Shown one piece after another: positions 24,345-35,445 of a DNA stretch of 64,000 nt (its first letter is position 1; every line of letters starts with the position of its first letter). Made by a program: the position numbers and the translations under genes. The DNA lies in assembly GCA_947561395.2 (NCBI GenBank), contig OX387185.1, forward strand, positions 32,158,213-32,222,212. Direction: 5' to 3'. The DNA comes from Buxus sempervirens. Taxonomy: Eukaryota > Streptophyta > Magnoliopsida > Buxales > Buxaceae. The notes under the pieces are model-generated. The model was not told where the DNA came from. It did not search any database and saw only the letters and a list, made by a program, of their open reading frames with translations.

Positions 24345-24823
24345 CTTGGTTGGTTATTTTTATCAACCAAATCAAAAAATTGTGGGACCTCTGGAAGCCC
24401 TAAAATATTCCATGAAACCCTTGGTTGGTTATTTTTATCAACAAAATCAAAAAATTGTGGGACCTCTGGAAGCCTTAAAATATTCCATGAAACCTTTGGT
24501 TGGTTATTTTTATCAACCAAATCAAAAAATTGTGGGACCTCTAGAAGCCCTAAAATATTCCATGAAACCCTTGGTTGGTTATTTTTATCAACCAAATCAA
24601 AAAATTGTGGGACCTCTGGAAACCCTAAAATATTCCATGAAACCCTTGGTTGGTTATTTTTATCAACCAAATCAAAAAATTGTGGGACCTCTGGAAGCCC
24701 TAAAATATTCCAAGAAACCTTTGGTTGGTTATTTTTATCAATCAAATCAAAACATTTGTGATACACTTAGAAGCCCTAGAGTATTCCAAGAAACCTTTGG
24801 TTGGTTATTTTTATCAATCAAAT
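24345..24823 (+). repeat. 75-bp tandem repeat, about 6.4 copies
   Basis: Units begin at the TTGGTTGGTTATTTTTATCA motif near 24345, 24420, 24495, 24570, 24645, 24720 and 24795. Most contain TTGGTTG...CAACCAA, an inverted repeat with an 11-nt loop. The last two units are more diverged. Because 75 is divisible by 3 the array is open on both strands, giving periodic 25-residue proteins that I do not regard as genes. Confidence 0.93.
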
Positions 24824-24825
24824 AA

Positions 24826-24900
24826 AACAAAAACAAAAAAAAAACCAAAAAAAACCAAAAAAAAAAAACGAAAAAAAAACAATAAATAAAAAAAATAAAT
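24826..24900. repeat. A-rich low-complexity tract
   Basis: Runs of A broken by CC, G and AAT lie directly after the 75-bp repeats and before the gag frame. No other feature is visible. Confidence 0.85.
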
Positions 24901-24959
24901 CCGGACTTGTGTTCACCCAACCTACTTGTCTACATATATAAGGGTATGACCCAAGTTAA

Positions 24960-26510
24960 ATGGAATCTGACGTGTCTCTTTACATCCTTATCCAGGTACA
25001 CTTATTTGCAACCATTGCTCCCGTGACCAAATCCAAAGCCAGAGCCATGAACACTGAAGAGAACCAAGCCCAAGCTACTGTCCCCGCTCAAGACTTTGCT
25101 CAGCTGATGGAGCAAGTGGCTGGTCTGGCCAAGATGCTGGGGGACTTACTGGCGGCTCAGGCCCAACAGGCCCACGCCCAAAACCAGGCCTCTACCTCCC
25201 ATCAAGCACCACCACCTCAGGCCTATATTCCGCCTTCGGCTCAACCCATGCCTGAGCCCGTTTCTGAACCGGTCCCTGAAGCCATTCTGATAAGGGAAAA
25301 TACAGCAGAATCCGAGAAAGAACTGGAGAAGGAAAAGGCTAGGGAAGAAACTGAAAGGAAAATGCTGCTCAGGATAGAAAGGATCCAGGAAGAGTTGAAG
25401 GAGGTAAAAGGGGGAAACAGCTACGGGGGTACCACTTTTGATGATCTCTGCATGTACCTTGACGTATGTCTACCGGCCAAATTCAAGTGCCCGAACTTTG
25501 AAAAATTCGACGGCACAGGCTGCCCTATGAGTCACTTGAAACTATACTGTGGGGCCCTATGCCAATTTGGCCGGGATGACGGCATACTAATCCAACTCTT
25601 CCAGAGGAGTTTGACCGGGTCAGATCTTAGGTGGTTCGCCATTCAGGAGGTGGAAGGCTTGGCCGACGCCTTTTTGGACCAGTACAAGTTTAACTCGGAG
25701 ATCGTACCGGACCAGTACGACATGATGAGAATGAGCAAAGGGAAAGATGAGCCTGTACGACGGTACGCCAAGAGGTGGAGAGAGGCCGCCTCCCAGGTCA
25801 GGCTGCCTATGCAGGAACCGGAAATGATCTCAACATTCATGGGAACATTGGGGCAGCCTTTCTACAACCATTTGGTGGGGCAAATCACCACCAACTTTGC
25901 AGCCCTGGTGCAGGTGGCGGACCAGATCGAGGAAGGGGTCAGGTCAGGAAGGCTCATAGATTACTCCACTCTAACTGGGCAATCTGATTCCTCTGCCTCC
26001 ATGGCACAAAAGAAGGGAACGGGGTTCAAAAAGACCGGGGCCCGGAAAGAAGGAGAAGTAAATCTGGTCCAGGCTCCTCCCGCCAAGAAGCCGCTTCATG
26101 TGAACATCTCGGCACCTCAACAGGCCCAACAGTCGTACCAGACCCCGTTGAATGTCAACTTCTCCCCCTCCGTGCCAGCAAACCCAAGGAGGGCTTTTTC
26201 CAAGGAAGAGAGGGAGGCCTGGTTGGCAACAAGAAGGAACCGAGTCTTTACTCCCCTGCTTGTATCTCTTTCCCAACTACTGCCAACACTGCTAAAAGGG
26301 GAATATGTGACTCTGAAGGAGCCCAGCCCGAATGCCACAAAGGGAAGGAACTTTGATCCGGCAGTCACCTGTGACTTCCACATGGGTGCTCCAGGACACT
26401 CCACAGACACTTGTTGGGTTTTGAAGCATGCGGTCCAGGACCTATTGGACCAGAAGGCATTAGTGTTCAACACTGCTACACCCGCCCAGTCGGGGAATGA
26501 TATTGGGTAG
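24960..26510 (+). pseudogene. gag of the Tat-lineage element
   Basis: This is a 516-codon frame. The likely native start is the internal ATG at 25047 (MNTEENQAQ), since earlier residues look like leader. It has a Gln/Ala-rich N-terminus and a charged coiled-coil-like segment (ESEKELEKEKAREETERKM). The capsid-like Retrotrans_gag region follows (FEKFDGTGCPMSHLKLYC, LDQYKFNSE, FMGTLGQPFYNHLVG) at about residues 170-340. The C-terminal metal-binding motif CDFHMGAPGHSTDTCW (CX2HX6HX4C-like) is typical of Tat-lineage Gag. The frame ends at a TAG (26508-26510). The same frame reopens downstream with a second TAG at about 26678, so both stops are probably mutations within one gag-pro frame. Confidence 0.9.
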
Positions 26511-26714
26511 AACCCTCTACCTTACCACAATGGGGCAGGCCCATCCAACTTTATCACTGCCATATCCACCATAAGAAAGGCCTTTGACTCATCTCAGCTC
26601 ATAGCTCTCGTAGGGACCACGGTCAAGGTCCATTTTTTCCAAGAAAAAGAAGAAGAGGAGATCCATATGGTCTCCTAGAAAAACAACCATGCTGCTGAGG
26701 ACATCAGTTCCTCT

Positions 26715-28031
26715 TTGAACCGGGTCTCCTCTCTCATGGCCCAAATAAACACTGCAAGGCCTCCATCGGTCTTCAATTGCAGTCCACCCACTTGTTCACC
26801 ATCCAAGCCATCAAAGGCTTCACTAGTCATCAACCTTGACCCCACCACTGCTTCCATCACTTCTTCTGTCCCCATAAAATCCAAGCTCCAGCCCTTGATT
26901 GTAAATGTTCAGCCATCCTGCAATATCCCTAAACCGGCCCATAAATCCCGGTCCAAACTCCAGCCGTTGGTGGTTAATGTCCCAAAACTAGCCTATTCTG
27001 AGGCCGCTGTACCATGGAATTATAGCGAGGGAATCACGGCTACGGTTCCAGTGGTCAGGAACCAGAACCAAGAGGAGGTGAACCTTATGACAAGGTCGGG
27101 GAGATGTGCAGGGGTTGAAGAGAAAGAAAAAGAAACAGAGGTGGAGAGAGAGAGAAAAGAGACAGAGGAAAAAAGAAAAATGAAGGGAAAAGCCAAAGTG
27201 GGAGAAGACACCCCCCAGGGTGCAGAGAATGAGGCAGCAGACCTCATAAAAATAATTAAGAAAAGTGAATTCAATCTTGTGGATCAGCTGAACAAGGTCC
27301 CGGCCCAGATTTCAGTACTGGGCCTTTTGCTGAATTCTGAAAAGCATAGGGATGCATTGTTAAGGGTGCTACAGAGTGCACATGTGTCCCAAACCATTGA
27401 TCCAGACCAACTTGGCAAAATGGTTGGTCAAATCTTGTCACATAATGTGATAAGTTTCTCAGAGGGTGAGATTAGCCCAGGTGGGTGTTATCATGTTGAC
27501 CCTTTGCACATCACAGTGCTCTGCAAGGGCAGTATGATCGCACGGGTTTTAATTGACAACGGGTCGGCGTTAAACATCTGTCCGTTAATCACTTTTACCA
27601 AGCTTGGTCTGGATCAGTCAAAGATCAAACAAAATGGGAGGATAGTGAGGGCTTTTGATAGCTCCAAGACCCACTCCCTAGGGGAGATTGAACTGCCGGT
27701 CACAATTGGGCCGAATATCTTCAACATCACATTTGAAGTGATGGATATACCCGCAGCTTTCAATCTGCTCCTAGGGAGGCCATGGATACATTCGGCTAGG
27801 GCAATACCATCCACGCTCCGTCAGAGGGTGAAATACATAAGAGGGCAAAGGGTGATAACAATCCTAGCCGAAAACTTGGTGCCTCCCATCGTGTCACCTG
27901 ATGTACCCTTAATAAATGTGGAATTGACTATTGACAAGATTGCATTCCACTCATTTCAATTTGAGGCGGTAAATTTCATACCTGGGGGGTGTGAGAAAAA
28001 AAAAGAAAAGGAACAACTGCAGAGAAAATGA
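26715..28031 (+). pseudogene. Gag-protease linker and aspartic protease (Tat-lineage)
   Basis: This 438-codon segment is in frame with gag. The N-terminal half is Ser/Pro-rich with a KEKETEVERERKETEEKRKM-like charged stretch. Residues about 275-370 are the protease: active-site RVLIDNGSALNICP near 27538 and NLLLGRPWIHSA near 27770. DNGSA in place of DSGAS or DTG is usual in this lineage. The frame is lost after a poly-A/G run near 28000, consistent with slippage. Confidence 0.87.
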
Positions 28032-28721
28032 TAAAGAAAGTGATGGAGAAATACCACTTTCACCCGGGGAAAGGCCTGGGAATCAATTTACAGGGAATGG
28101 TGGAGCCAATCTCGGCCAATAAACTGATCCCTAAAGTAGGGTTGGGCTTCAAGCCCAGAGGGTAGAGAAGGCAGAAACATGAAGAAGGAGAGACAAGAAG
28201 CAAAGGAAAAGTCCCTCACTTAAGGGAAAATTTCCCTAAACCCTCCATTACAATCCAACTGTCTCCTCCTATGGACCAGTCCAAGCCTCCTTACCGCAAC
28301 ATCAATCCATACCAAAGAACCTCTGTTTCGGCCTTGCAACCGTACAACCCATCTCCTATGCTTGGGACAGTGGATGGGCCTGGGCCACAGGCAGGGCAGC
28401 AGACAGACTTCTCTGAAGATGTTGGGGCTTTCTTCGCCATGACTGAAGGCGAAAAAACTGGTAGTGACAATGAGCTACCATTCATTGACTGGGCCGCAAT
28501 GAAAATCCCAGATGAGGTCATATTTGGACTGGGCCCCATAGCAGAAAAGGGCAGTACCCACTCGGTGATGATGGCATCGGATTCCGGGCTTGAGCAGCGG
28601 GCTTGCACAATTTCCCCCGCTCCCAAAAAACTTTTTTAAATAATTGGGAGGAAACTCCCTTTACCTTTGAAGCAGCGTTTGTGTGGCAAACTGACGCGGC
28701 TTCCAAAAAAAAACTCAAATA
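28032..28721 (+). pseudogene. Degenerate protease-RT spacer of Tat pol
   Basis: The segment just after 28029 reads ...PGKGLGINLQG...KVGLGFKPRG, a glycine-patch-like stretch seen between protease and RT in Tat elements, closed by a TAG near 28162. A 122-codon frame (28271-28639) with acidic and Gly/Pro-rich composition (FSEDVGAFFAMTEGE) is in another frame and continues the spacer. Several frame changes separate it from RT. Confidence 0.65.
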
Positions 28722-30689
28722 GTGGATTGCCATTTCCCTGAAGGTCCTAATGAGCCTTCGTCTTCAGGGGAATTATGTTTAGAAGGCTCACAAAAAAACC
28801 AAAAAGATTTTTCTATTTTTTCTAGAAAACTTAATTTTTTCAAAAAGGTCCAAACCACTTATGAACCATATAATCAAACCGAATTGGACCAGGTTGAATA
28901 TGACTTCGACTTTGAGCTCGACTTTGACCTCATGGGGATCGAAGAAGAGACCGAGGTCGAAGAAGAAGACGTTCCAAAAGAAATTGAATATCAATTGGAA
29001 CATCATGAAAAAGGGGTCCAACCTAATATTGAGGAGACCATATCCATAAATCTTGGGACCGAAGATGACCCAAAAATAGTAAAAATCGGTGCATGCTTGT
29101 CTGATGTGCAGCAAAATGAAATGACACGATTTTTGGCAGATTACAAGGATGTGTTTGCTTGGTCATATCCGGACATGCCGGGGTTGGACACTGACATGGT
29201 GGTGCACAAATTGCCAATTTTGCCAGGGGTTAAGCCAATCAAGCAGAAGCTGAGAAGATTGAAACCTGAATGGACTCTAAAGGTCAAGGACGAAGTGGTC
29301 AAGCAATTCCAGGCAGGGTTTCTGGCAGTCTCTATGTATCCTGAGTGGCTTGCAAACATAGTGCCGGTACCAAAGAAGTACGGGAAAGTCAGAATGTGTG
29401 TGGACTACAGAGATATGAATAAGGCAAGCCCAAAGGACGATTTTCCGCTCCCACACATCGACATTCTGGTCGATAATACTGCGGCACATAGCCTATTCTA
29501 TTTCATGGATGGTTTCTCGGGATATAATCAAATCAAGATGGCTAAGGAAGATCAAGAGAAAACAGCGTTCATCCCACCTTGGGGCACATTCCACTATACA
29601 GTCATGCCATTTGGGCTTAAAAACGCTTGGGCAACATATCAGCAGGCCATGACTGCACTATTCCATGACATGATCCATAAGGAGATGGAGGTCTACGTGG
29701 ACGATATGATTGCCAAATCATACAAAGAAGAGGACCACTTGATCAATCTGAAGAAAGTGTTTGATCGACTCAGAAAGTACAGTTTATGGCTTAACCTGGC
29801 TAAATGCGTCTTTGGGGCTACATCAGGGAAGTTACTGGGGTTTATAGTGAGCAGAAGAGGAATTGAAATTGACCCGGCTAAAGCCAAGGCCATTATTGAA
29901 ATGCCATCACCCAGAACAGAGAAGGAGGTTAGGGGCTTTCTTGGAAGAATTCAATATATAAGCCGGTTCATAGCACAACTCACTGCTATCTGTGAACCAA
30001 TTTTAAAACTTCTGAGGAAGGATAACCCAACGGTCTGGAATGAGGACTGCCAGCAGGCTTTTGATACAATAAAGAAATATTTGCTTAATCCACCTGTGCT
30101 AGTGCCACCAACTCCAGGAAGACCATTGATCCTATACTTGTCAGTGTTGGAAACATCGATGGGATGTGTCTTGGGGCAGCACGATGAGACTGGAAGAAAA
30201 GAAAGGGCCATTTACTATCTGAGTAAAAAATTCACAGAATATGAAGCCAAGTACTCACCGTTGGAAAAGACTTGCTGTGCTCTAGTGTGGGCAACTCAGA
30301 GGCTAAGGCATTACTTCCTTAGTCACTCCACACTATTGATATCCCGGATGGACCCTTTGAAGTATTTATTTGAGAAACCAACACTAATTGGCAGAACGGC
30401 AAAGTGGCAGCTACTACTATCCGAGTTTGACCTCACGTACATCACTCAGAAGGCGATTAAGGGTCAAGCCATAGCTGATCACCTGGCTGCACATCCTTTG
30501 CCAGAATACCAACCGTTGAAGACCAACTTTCCTGATGAGGCAATTCTATTTACTGAAGAAGAGGAAAGTGAAAGTTCTTGGCAGATGTTCTTCGATGGGG
30601 CTGCCAACATGAATGGAAATGGAATTGGGGCAGTTTTGGTCAAGCCAGATGGGTCCCACATCCCGATTGCAGTGAAGCTAAGATTCTAG
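28722..30689 (+). pseudogene. Reverse transcriptase, RNase H and start of archaeal-type RNase H
   Basis: This is a 655-codon frame. After an acidic N-terminus, RT spans about residues 140-420: WLANIVPVPKKYGKVRMCVD, FMDGFSGYNQIKMA, MPFGLKNAWATYQ and the catalytic YVDDM at 29694-29708. RNase H (about 475-600) shows KYSPLEKTCCALVWATQRLR. A second, archaeal-type RNase H begins at SSWQMFFDGAANMNGNGIGA (about 630), the hallmark of the Tat lineage. The frame is cut by a TAG at 30687-30689 inside that domain. Confidence 0.93.
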
Positions 30690-31435
30690 TGCACCAATAA
30701 TATTGCAGAGTATGAAGCATGTATAATTGGGTTGCAAGCCGCCATAGATCACGAAGTGGAGAACTTGACGTATACGGAGATTTGAGTCTTATCATCTTCC
30801 AAACAACTGGTGAATGGAAAACCAAGGATCACAAATTGATCCCCTATCACCAGTATTTGGAAGAAATAAGCACAAATTTTACTCGAATTTCCTTTAATTA
30901 TATGCCAAGGGCCAAGAATCAGTTCGCGGACGCTCTAGCAACATTGGCTTCCATGGTCAGTATGCCAGAAGGGGTAGACATCAAACCACTGGAAATTGAG
31001 GTCAGGGATGAACCGGCTTATTGTCTCGTTCTAGAGGGAGCACCCGAAGAAGAAGCACCATGGTTTCAAGATATCAAAAATTTCTTGAACAATCGGAGTT
31101 TGCCAGAAAATGCCACTTCTACTGAGAAAAGGACAATACAGAGATTGGCTGGTCAGTTCCTGCTAAGCCGTGGACACTTGTACAAGAGGTCGCATAATGA
31201 TATTCTGCTTAGATGTGTTGCTAAGGCTGAGTCAAAAAGGCTGATCGAGACTGTACATGGAGGAGTTTGTGGACCCCATATGAATGGACACATGCTGGCG
31301 AAGAAAATCCTAAGGTTAGGATATTACTGGTTGACCATGGAGCATGATTGCTATATACATGTCAGGAGGTGTCACCAATGTCAGATATATGCAGATAATA
31401 AGCATGCACCCCCAAGTGAATTGCACACAACATGA
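30690..31435 (+). pseudogene. Rest of archaeal-type RNase H and integrase zinc region
   Basis: After the TAG the same frame reads NNIAEYEACIIGLQAAIDHE. A shift near 30785 moves the rest into the frame open from 30719 to 31435, with YMPRAKNQFADALATLASM (end of RNase H). The integrase N-terminal HHCC motif then appears (HGGVCGPHMNGHM...CHQCQ, about 31256-31385). The frame ends at TGA near 31433 with the integrase core following. Confidence 0.88.
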
Positions 31436-32310
31436 CATCACCATGGCCCTTCTCCATGTGGGGCATAGACGTCATTGGCATGATTTCACCTAAGGCATCG
31501 AACGGACACAGATTCATCCTGGTGGCAATTGATTATTTCACTAAGTGGGTAGAAGCAGCCTCATATGCAAATATCACAAGCAACCATGTTATTAAAGTTT
31601 TGAAGCACAACATTATTTGTCGCTATGGACTGCCAAGTGCCATAGTATTAGACAACGCTTCAAATATTAAGAACAAGGACATGAAGAAGATGTGTGAGTA
31701 GTTTCAGATTACCCATCACAAGTCCGCTCCGTACAGGCCAAAGATGAATGGGGCAGTGGAAATGGCAAATAAGAATATAAAGAAAATCATTCAGAAGATG
31801 GTAGTGAGCTACAAGGATTGGCATGAAATGCTGCCACTTGCTCTACATGCCTACAGAACCTCGATCCGTACTTCAACTGGGGCAACCCCGTATTCACTGG
31901 TCTATGGAATGGAAGCAGTCTTGCCAGTGGAGGTAGAAATCCCATCACTCAGAGTTCTCATGGAGGCTGAATTAGAAGAAGCTGAATGGATACAGTCAAG
32001 AAGTGATCAACTCAACCTAATAGAAGAGAAGCGATTGAAAGCGCTATGTCATGGCCAATTATACTAGAGGAGAATGGCCCGGGCCTACAATAAGAAAGTG
32101 AAGCCCAGAACTTTCCAGGAAGGAAACTTAGTTCTAAAGAAAATTCTACCATTTTTGGAAAATCCTCGTGGTAAGTTCAAACCCAATTGGGAAGGGCCGT
32201 ATGTTATCAAGAAGGTCCTGTCAGGGGGTGCACTCATCTTAACAGAAATGGATGGGTCAGATTTTCTTGAGCCCATTAACTCTGATGCAGTAAAAAGGTA
32301 TTTTCCTTGA
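31432..32310 (+). pseudogene. Integrase core and C-terminus (Tat-lineage)
   Basis: Three stretches of one frame (31432-31701, 31744-32067, 32074-32310) are separated by TAG at 31699-31701 and TAG at 32065-32067. Catalytic residues are visible: D in MWGIDVIGM, D in AIVLDNASN, E in NGAVEMANKN. The C-terminus (FQEGNLVLKK...KPNWEGPYVIKKVL) is the usual DNA-binding tail and there is no chromodomain. The frame stops at 32310. The VLDNASN string replaces the common SDNGTQ/N type and may be a decayed site. Confidence 0.9.
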
Positions 32311-33295
32311 TTGAACATTACTAGGAAATGATCCAAGGCCATCCTTCTTTATTTCCCTCAAATTCTAATCCCTAGTCTAGCCAAGTTGAGCCGGTTCGTT
32401 TCTTTGATAAACCTAAACCGGATTTACAGTCTTATACTAAGGCAAAACAAATTGAGGCAAAGCCAATTGGGGCAAAATCAAGCAAAAAGGAAAAAATAAC
32501 AAAAAAAAAAAAGCAAGGAAAAATGGCAAATGAAAGCCAAGTGTAAAAAGAGATGCAAAGAATGCAATTTGGGGAAATGGGGTTAAATTCATCGTGACTG
32601 TAAGTCTGGTCGACCTATTTCCACATTTGAAAATTTTTGAGCCTTTAATACCTCTTCTTTCATAAACTGAGCCTAGCCTTTGTTTCGTCCTATTTCTAAG
32701 CCCTCGGTGATTTTAGTATGTTCATTCAAATTTCAGAGTGAAATTGGTGATGACGGAATGCATAAGCCGGCCCTAGTGAAAACCGTAACTGGCGCTAGGG
32801 GCAATATTGGCAAAGAAAAAAAGAAAAAAAAGAAAGAAAAATCAAAGGTTGAGTTGATCATGGATTCGAGCTTGAAAAGAAATCAGCACAAGTACTGAGA
32901 CTAAGTAGATTGGGTAATACAGTCAATTCTGGAAGAAAAGGAATTTGGGGATGATTCTAAAGGTCCTAAGATGGACGGTTTTGATCCCTCATTATTACTT
33001 GTACTACCCTCTTCATTATTTAACCTGGTTTTAATTCATTTAATTATGGGTGATTAAGTGCATGGACCAAATTTCAAAAAAATAAAAAATAAAAAAATAA
33101 AAAAAGAAAAACTATGCTTTGGCCAATGATAAGAAATCAAATACTTTTCATAAAACCTTTGTTTTTACAAGCATCTGAGCATTCTGAGGCCAATAATATA
33201 AAAAATTTATTTTTGAATTAAATACTTTGGCTTTCCACTATTGGAGTTCAATTTCGTACAAGAGTATGAAAGAAAAAAATGTGCAGAAAATAAAG
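32311..33295. other. Spacer between pol and the antisense genes
   Basis: About 1 kb of AT-rich DNA with A-rich runs (32490-32515, 33075-33110) and no convincing coding exon. It separates the 3' ends of the plus-strand pol and the minus-strand PMD gene, so convergent transcription would end here. Confidence 0.6.
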
Positions 33296-34974
33296 CTAGT
33301 CTCTGTCTCCTAGCCGCTCCTCAAGCTCCCGAATCCGAGCTGCCTGAGCTGCAATAACTTCAGAAGCCCCCTCTGCATCGGGATCACTCAAGAAGGAAAT
33401 GACCTCATCTAAAAGAGTCTGCCTAATCCTCATGCTCCTAAGGCTGGCTAAAGCATCTTGGTGCTTCTGCCTCAAGGCTCGGACTTCAAGACAGCGAGCC
33501 TGCCTATGCGCCTTAAGTTGCTTCTCCATAGCCAGACGGCGGGATACCTGCTCTGCAAGATGCCTCTCCATGTCAAGGCCCCGTATCCTAAGCTCCTGGG
33601 CCTCTCGTACCCATATCTGCTGAAGTCGCTTGTGAAAAGCTCTCTCAGACTCCAGAATGTCCTCATAAGTAGGAGCCAAAACTGCAAGAGGACCTTCAGG
33701 TACTGAGGCCTGACTCTGTATCCGCTCCCTGATCCAGAAAAGGTAGTCCTTCACATGGGACTCTGAGAAGACTGGGCCCCGCATGAAGCGAACATAAGAC
33801 CACTCCCTCATCAACCAAGCATTCAGCTTCATGGTGGCTGGTGAAAGAGGCCCAAGGTGGTCCTCATATCCACTTGGGATTATAATCCCCTGGGTTGCTC
33901 TGAACTGACGAAGAACCCGCAAAGGAAGGTAAAGCACCGCGTGTCTCAAGCCAGCCAAAACCAAAAAGTTGCGGTCTTGGAAGCTGATCACCATCTCTGC
34001 ATTGGGCTGATAGGTACCAGGCCACCTCACCTGATCATCCTGGAATGTAGCCAAGAAAGTAAACCAACCCCGTTTACCCCCTGGAATGTCAGGACACCCC
34101 CGGTTGCTCATCAAAATGGGAACTTTCAAGCTTGGGAAGAAGTGCCGATTTATTTCCTCAATCTGACTCAGATGGTCAAGTAGCCAGAGCTGCAAGGGAG
34201 GAGACATATTTCAGTGTATTGCAAAAGAAAAAAAAATGCAAAAAAAAAAAGTGCAAAAAAATTTACCTGCAGGACAGGGGCACATGATAAGAAGCGTTTT
34301 GATTTCCTGTTGTAGCAGTCAGTCAAGGCCTGATACATCTCTGCCAAAATCATAGGAGCCAATCTCTCCCACTCCCTAACCTGGCATACCACTGAGATCA
34401 AGGCCAAGTCTACCTCATCATCATCTTGGGGGAAAAGTAGCTGGTTGACCAATATCAGGATCAAGGCATTGAACCTGGCTTCCTTGTTCTCCCCCCTTAA
34501 GAGCTTCTCAGTCAGAAAGGACTTAGACAGAGTCAAAAGGGTGTCAGAATCCCCTAAATCCTTCTTCCCTATGCCTAGGAAAGTAGAAGCCTCCTTCTTG
34601 TAGCTGGGCCTGAGGGGTGGATTCACTACCTTCTCATCAAATCTCAAGCCTATGATGGTTTCCACCTCCTCAATGGTCGGGGTCATCTCATGGTTCCCAA
34701 AACGGAAAAGGCTAAGGTCGGGTACCCAATGGCCAATCATGGCTTCAATAATCTCCCATTTGAAGGGAACCTTCGGGATAAGCAGAAGGTGGCCTAGATG
34801 GTTGGAATCCCATCTCCTCTCCTCATCCAGGGTCATAGAATTAACCCACCTACTATAAAAAGAGTCCATGGGATTGTACCTAGTAAGATTAGGTGGTTTT
34901 GATCTAAAAGGGTGTTTTGCAGGGGAGGCTTTGTGGACAGACAATGGCAAGGCAGAAGATGATCCGGATTCCAT
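33296..34974 (-). CDS. Antisense two-exon gene with plant mobile domain (PMD), apparently intact
   Basis: Exon 1 is 34974-34267 and exon 2 is 34189-33296. The 77-bp intron has GT (34266-34265) and CTCCCTTGCAG, and joins the exons in phase 0 (VLQ to LWLLDHL). The spliced frame is open for about 533 residues from ATG at 34974; an upstream in-frame ATG at 35067 is less likely because a TATA-like box lies at 35087-35094. The N-terminal half shows the PMD core (HWVPDLSLFRFGNHEMTPT followed by IEEVETIIGLRFD), and the second half continues it (LWLLDHLSQIEE). Residues 430-533 are predicted coiled coil rich in Arg, Gln and Leu. PMD is known from MAIN/MAIL1 and from transposons. The function of this copy is unknown. 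It is antisense to gag-pol and head-to-tail with the second PMD gene at 35446-38182. Confidence 0.82.
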
Positions 34975-35086
34975 TGGAGATGATGGGAGCAAGCCAGAAA
35001 TCAATGGGAGGAAGAAAAAGGCGAAAAAGGGGTTTTCTAAACTCAAAAACTCGTAAAAAATGCGCAAATCCCGAGGCTGGTTGCAT

Positions 35087-35094
35087 TTATAGCA
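35087..35094 (-). promoter_or_regulatory. TATA-like box of the intact PMD gene
   Basis: On the minus strand CTATAAATG lies about 115 bp upstream of the ATG at 34974 and 10 bp downstream of the palindrome array. The spacing fits a short 5' UTR. Confidence 0.6.
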
Positions 35095-35102
35095 TGTTTT
35101 AA

Positions 35103-35246
35103 TGTATCCGGTATATCAGATCGGATACAAGTACATTTATTCATATCCGGTGAACAATACCGGATACAAAGAGTTTTAAATGTATCCGGTATAACATACC
35201 GGATACAAAGAGAACTCAATGTATTCGGTCTGACATACCAGATACA
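35103..35246 (-). promoter_or_regulatory. 39-bp palindrome array upstream of the intact PMD gene
   Basis: Four dyads start (plus coordinates) at 35103, 35142, 35181 and 35220, exactly 39 bp apart. The third, TGTATCCGGTATAACATACCGGATACA-like, is almost perfect. This is the same repeat and the same spacing as in the LTR U3. It sits immediately upstream of the TATA-like box of the gene at 33296-34974 and downstream of the stop of the gene at 35446-38182. Confidence 0.82.
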
Positions 35247-35445
35247 AAGAAAAATTGCAAAAAAAAGAGGAAAGGGAGAAAAATCCGAAATTTTTACCTG
35301 TTTTACCTGTATACAAGTCATAATTACATGAAATTGAAAAGAAAAGAGAGCTAGATAAGAGAAAATGAATAAAAATTTCTTTTCATATATATAAATTGTG
35401 TTTGTACAAGGGATAAGGAAAAACAGAAATCCTAATCTACTACTC

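Larger units (their letters stand above)
22401..24959 (+). other. Untranslated leader of the Tat-lineage element
   Basis: This 2.5-kb region before gag has no long convincing coding frame. It holds three loosely repeated copies of an AATCTGGAAATTTTAG...TTTCAAGCATG segment (about 22810-23160), the palindrome array at 23912-24053 and a 75-bp tandem repeat at 24345-24823. A CATATATAAGG TATA-like string lies at about 24933-24943, shortly before the gag frame. Ogre relatives carry an extra ORF1 in this position; I see none here. Confidence 0.6.

Noticed and set aside
24308..24825. Long open frames on both strands (152 and 159 codons) with 25-residue periodic proteins
   Set aside because: They are produced by the 75-bp tandem repeat, whose length is a multiple of three. 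There is no domain, and both strands are equally open.
24960..32310. Endogenous pararetrovirus
   Set aside because: LTRs, PBS, PPT, integrase with HHCC and DDE motifs and a 5-bp TSD show a Tat-lineage retrotransposon. No movement protein or virus coat region is seen.
33399..34858. Plus-strand ORFs over the antisense PMD gene
   Set aside because: Shadows of the minus-strand exons; the PMD motifs and introns fit only the minus strand.
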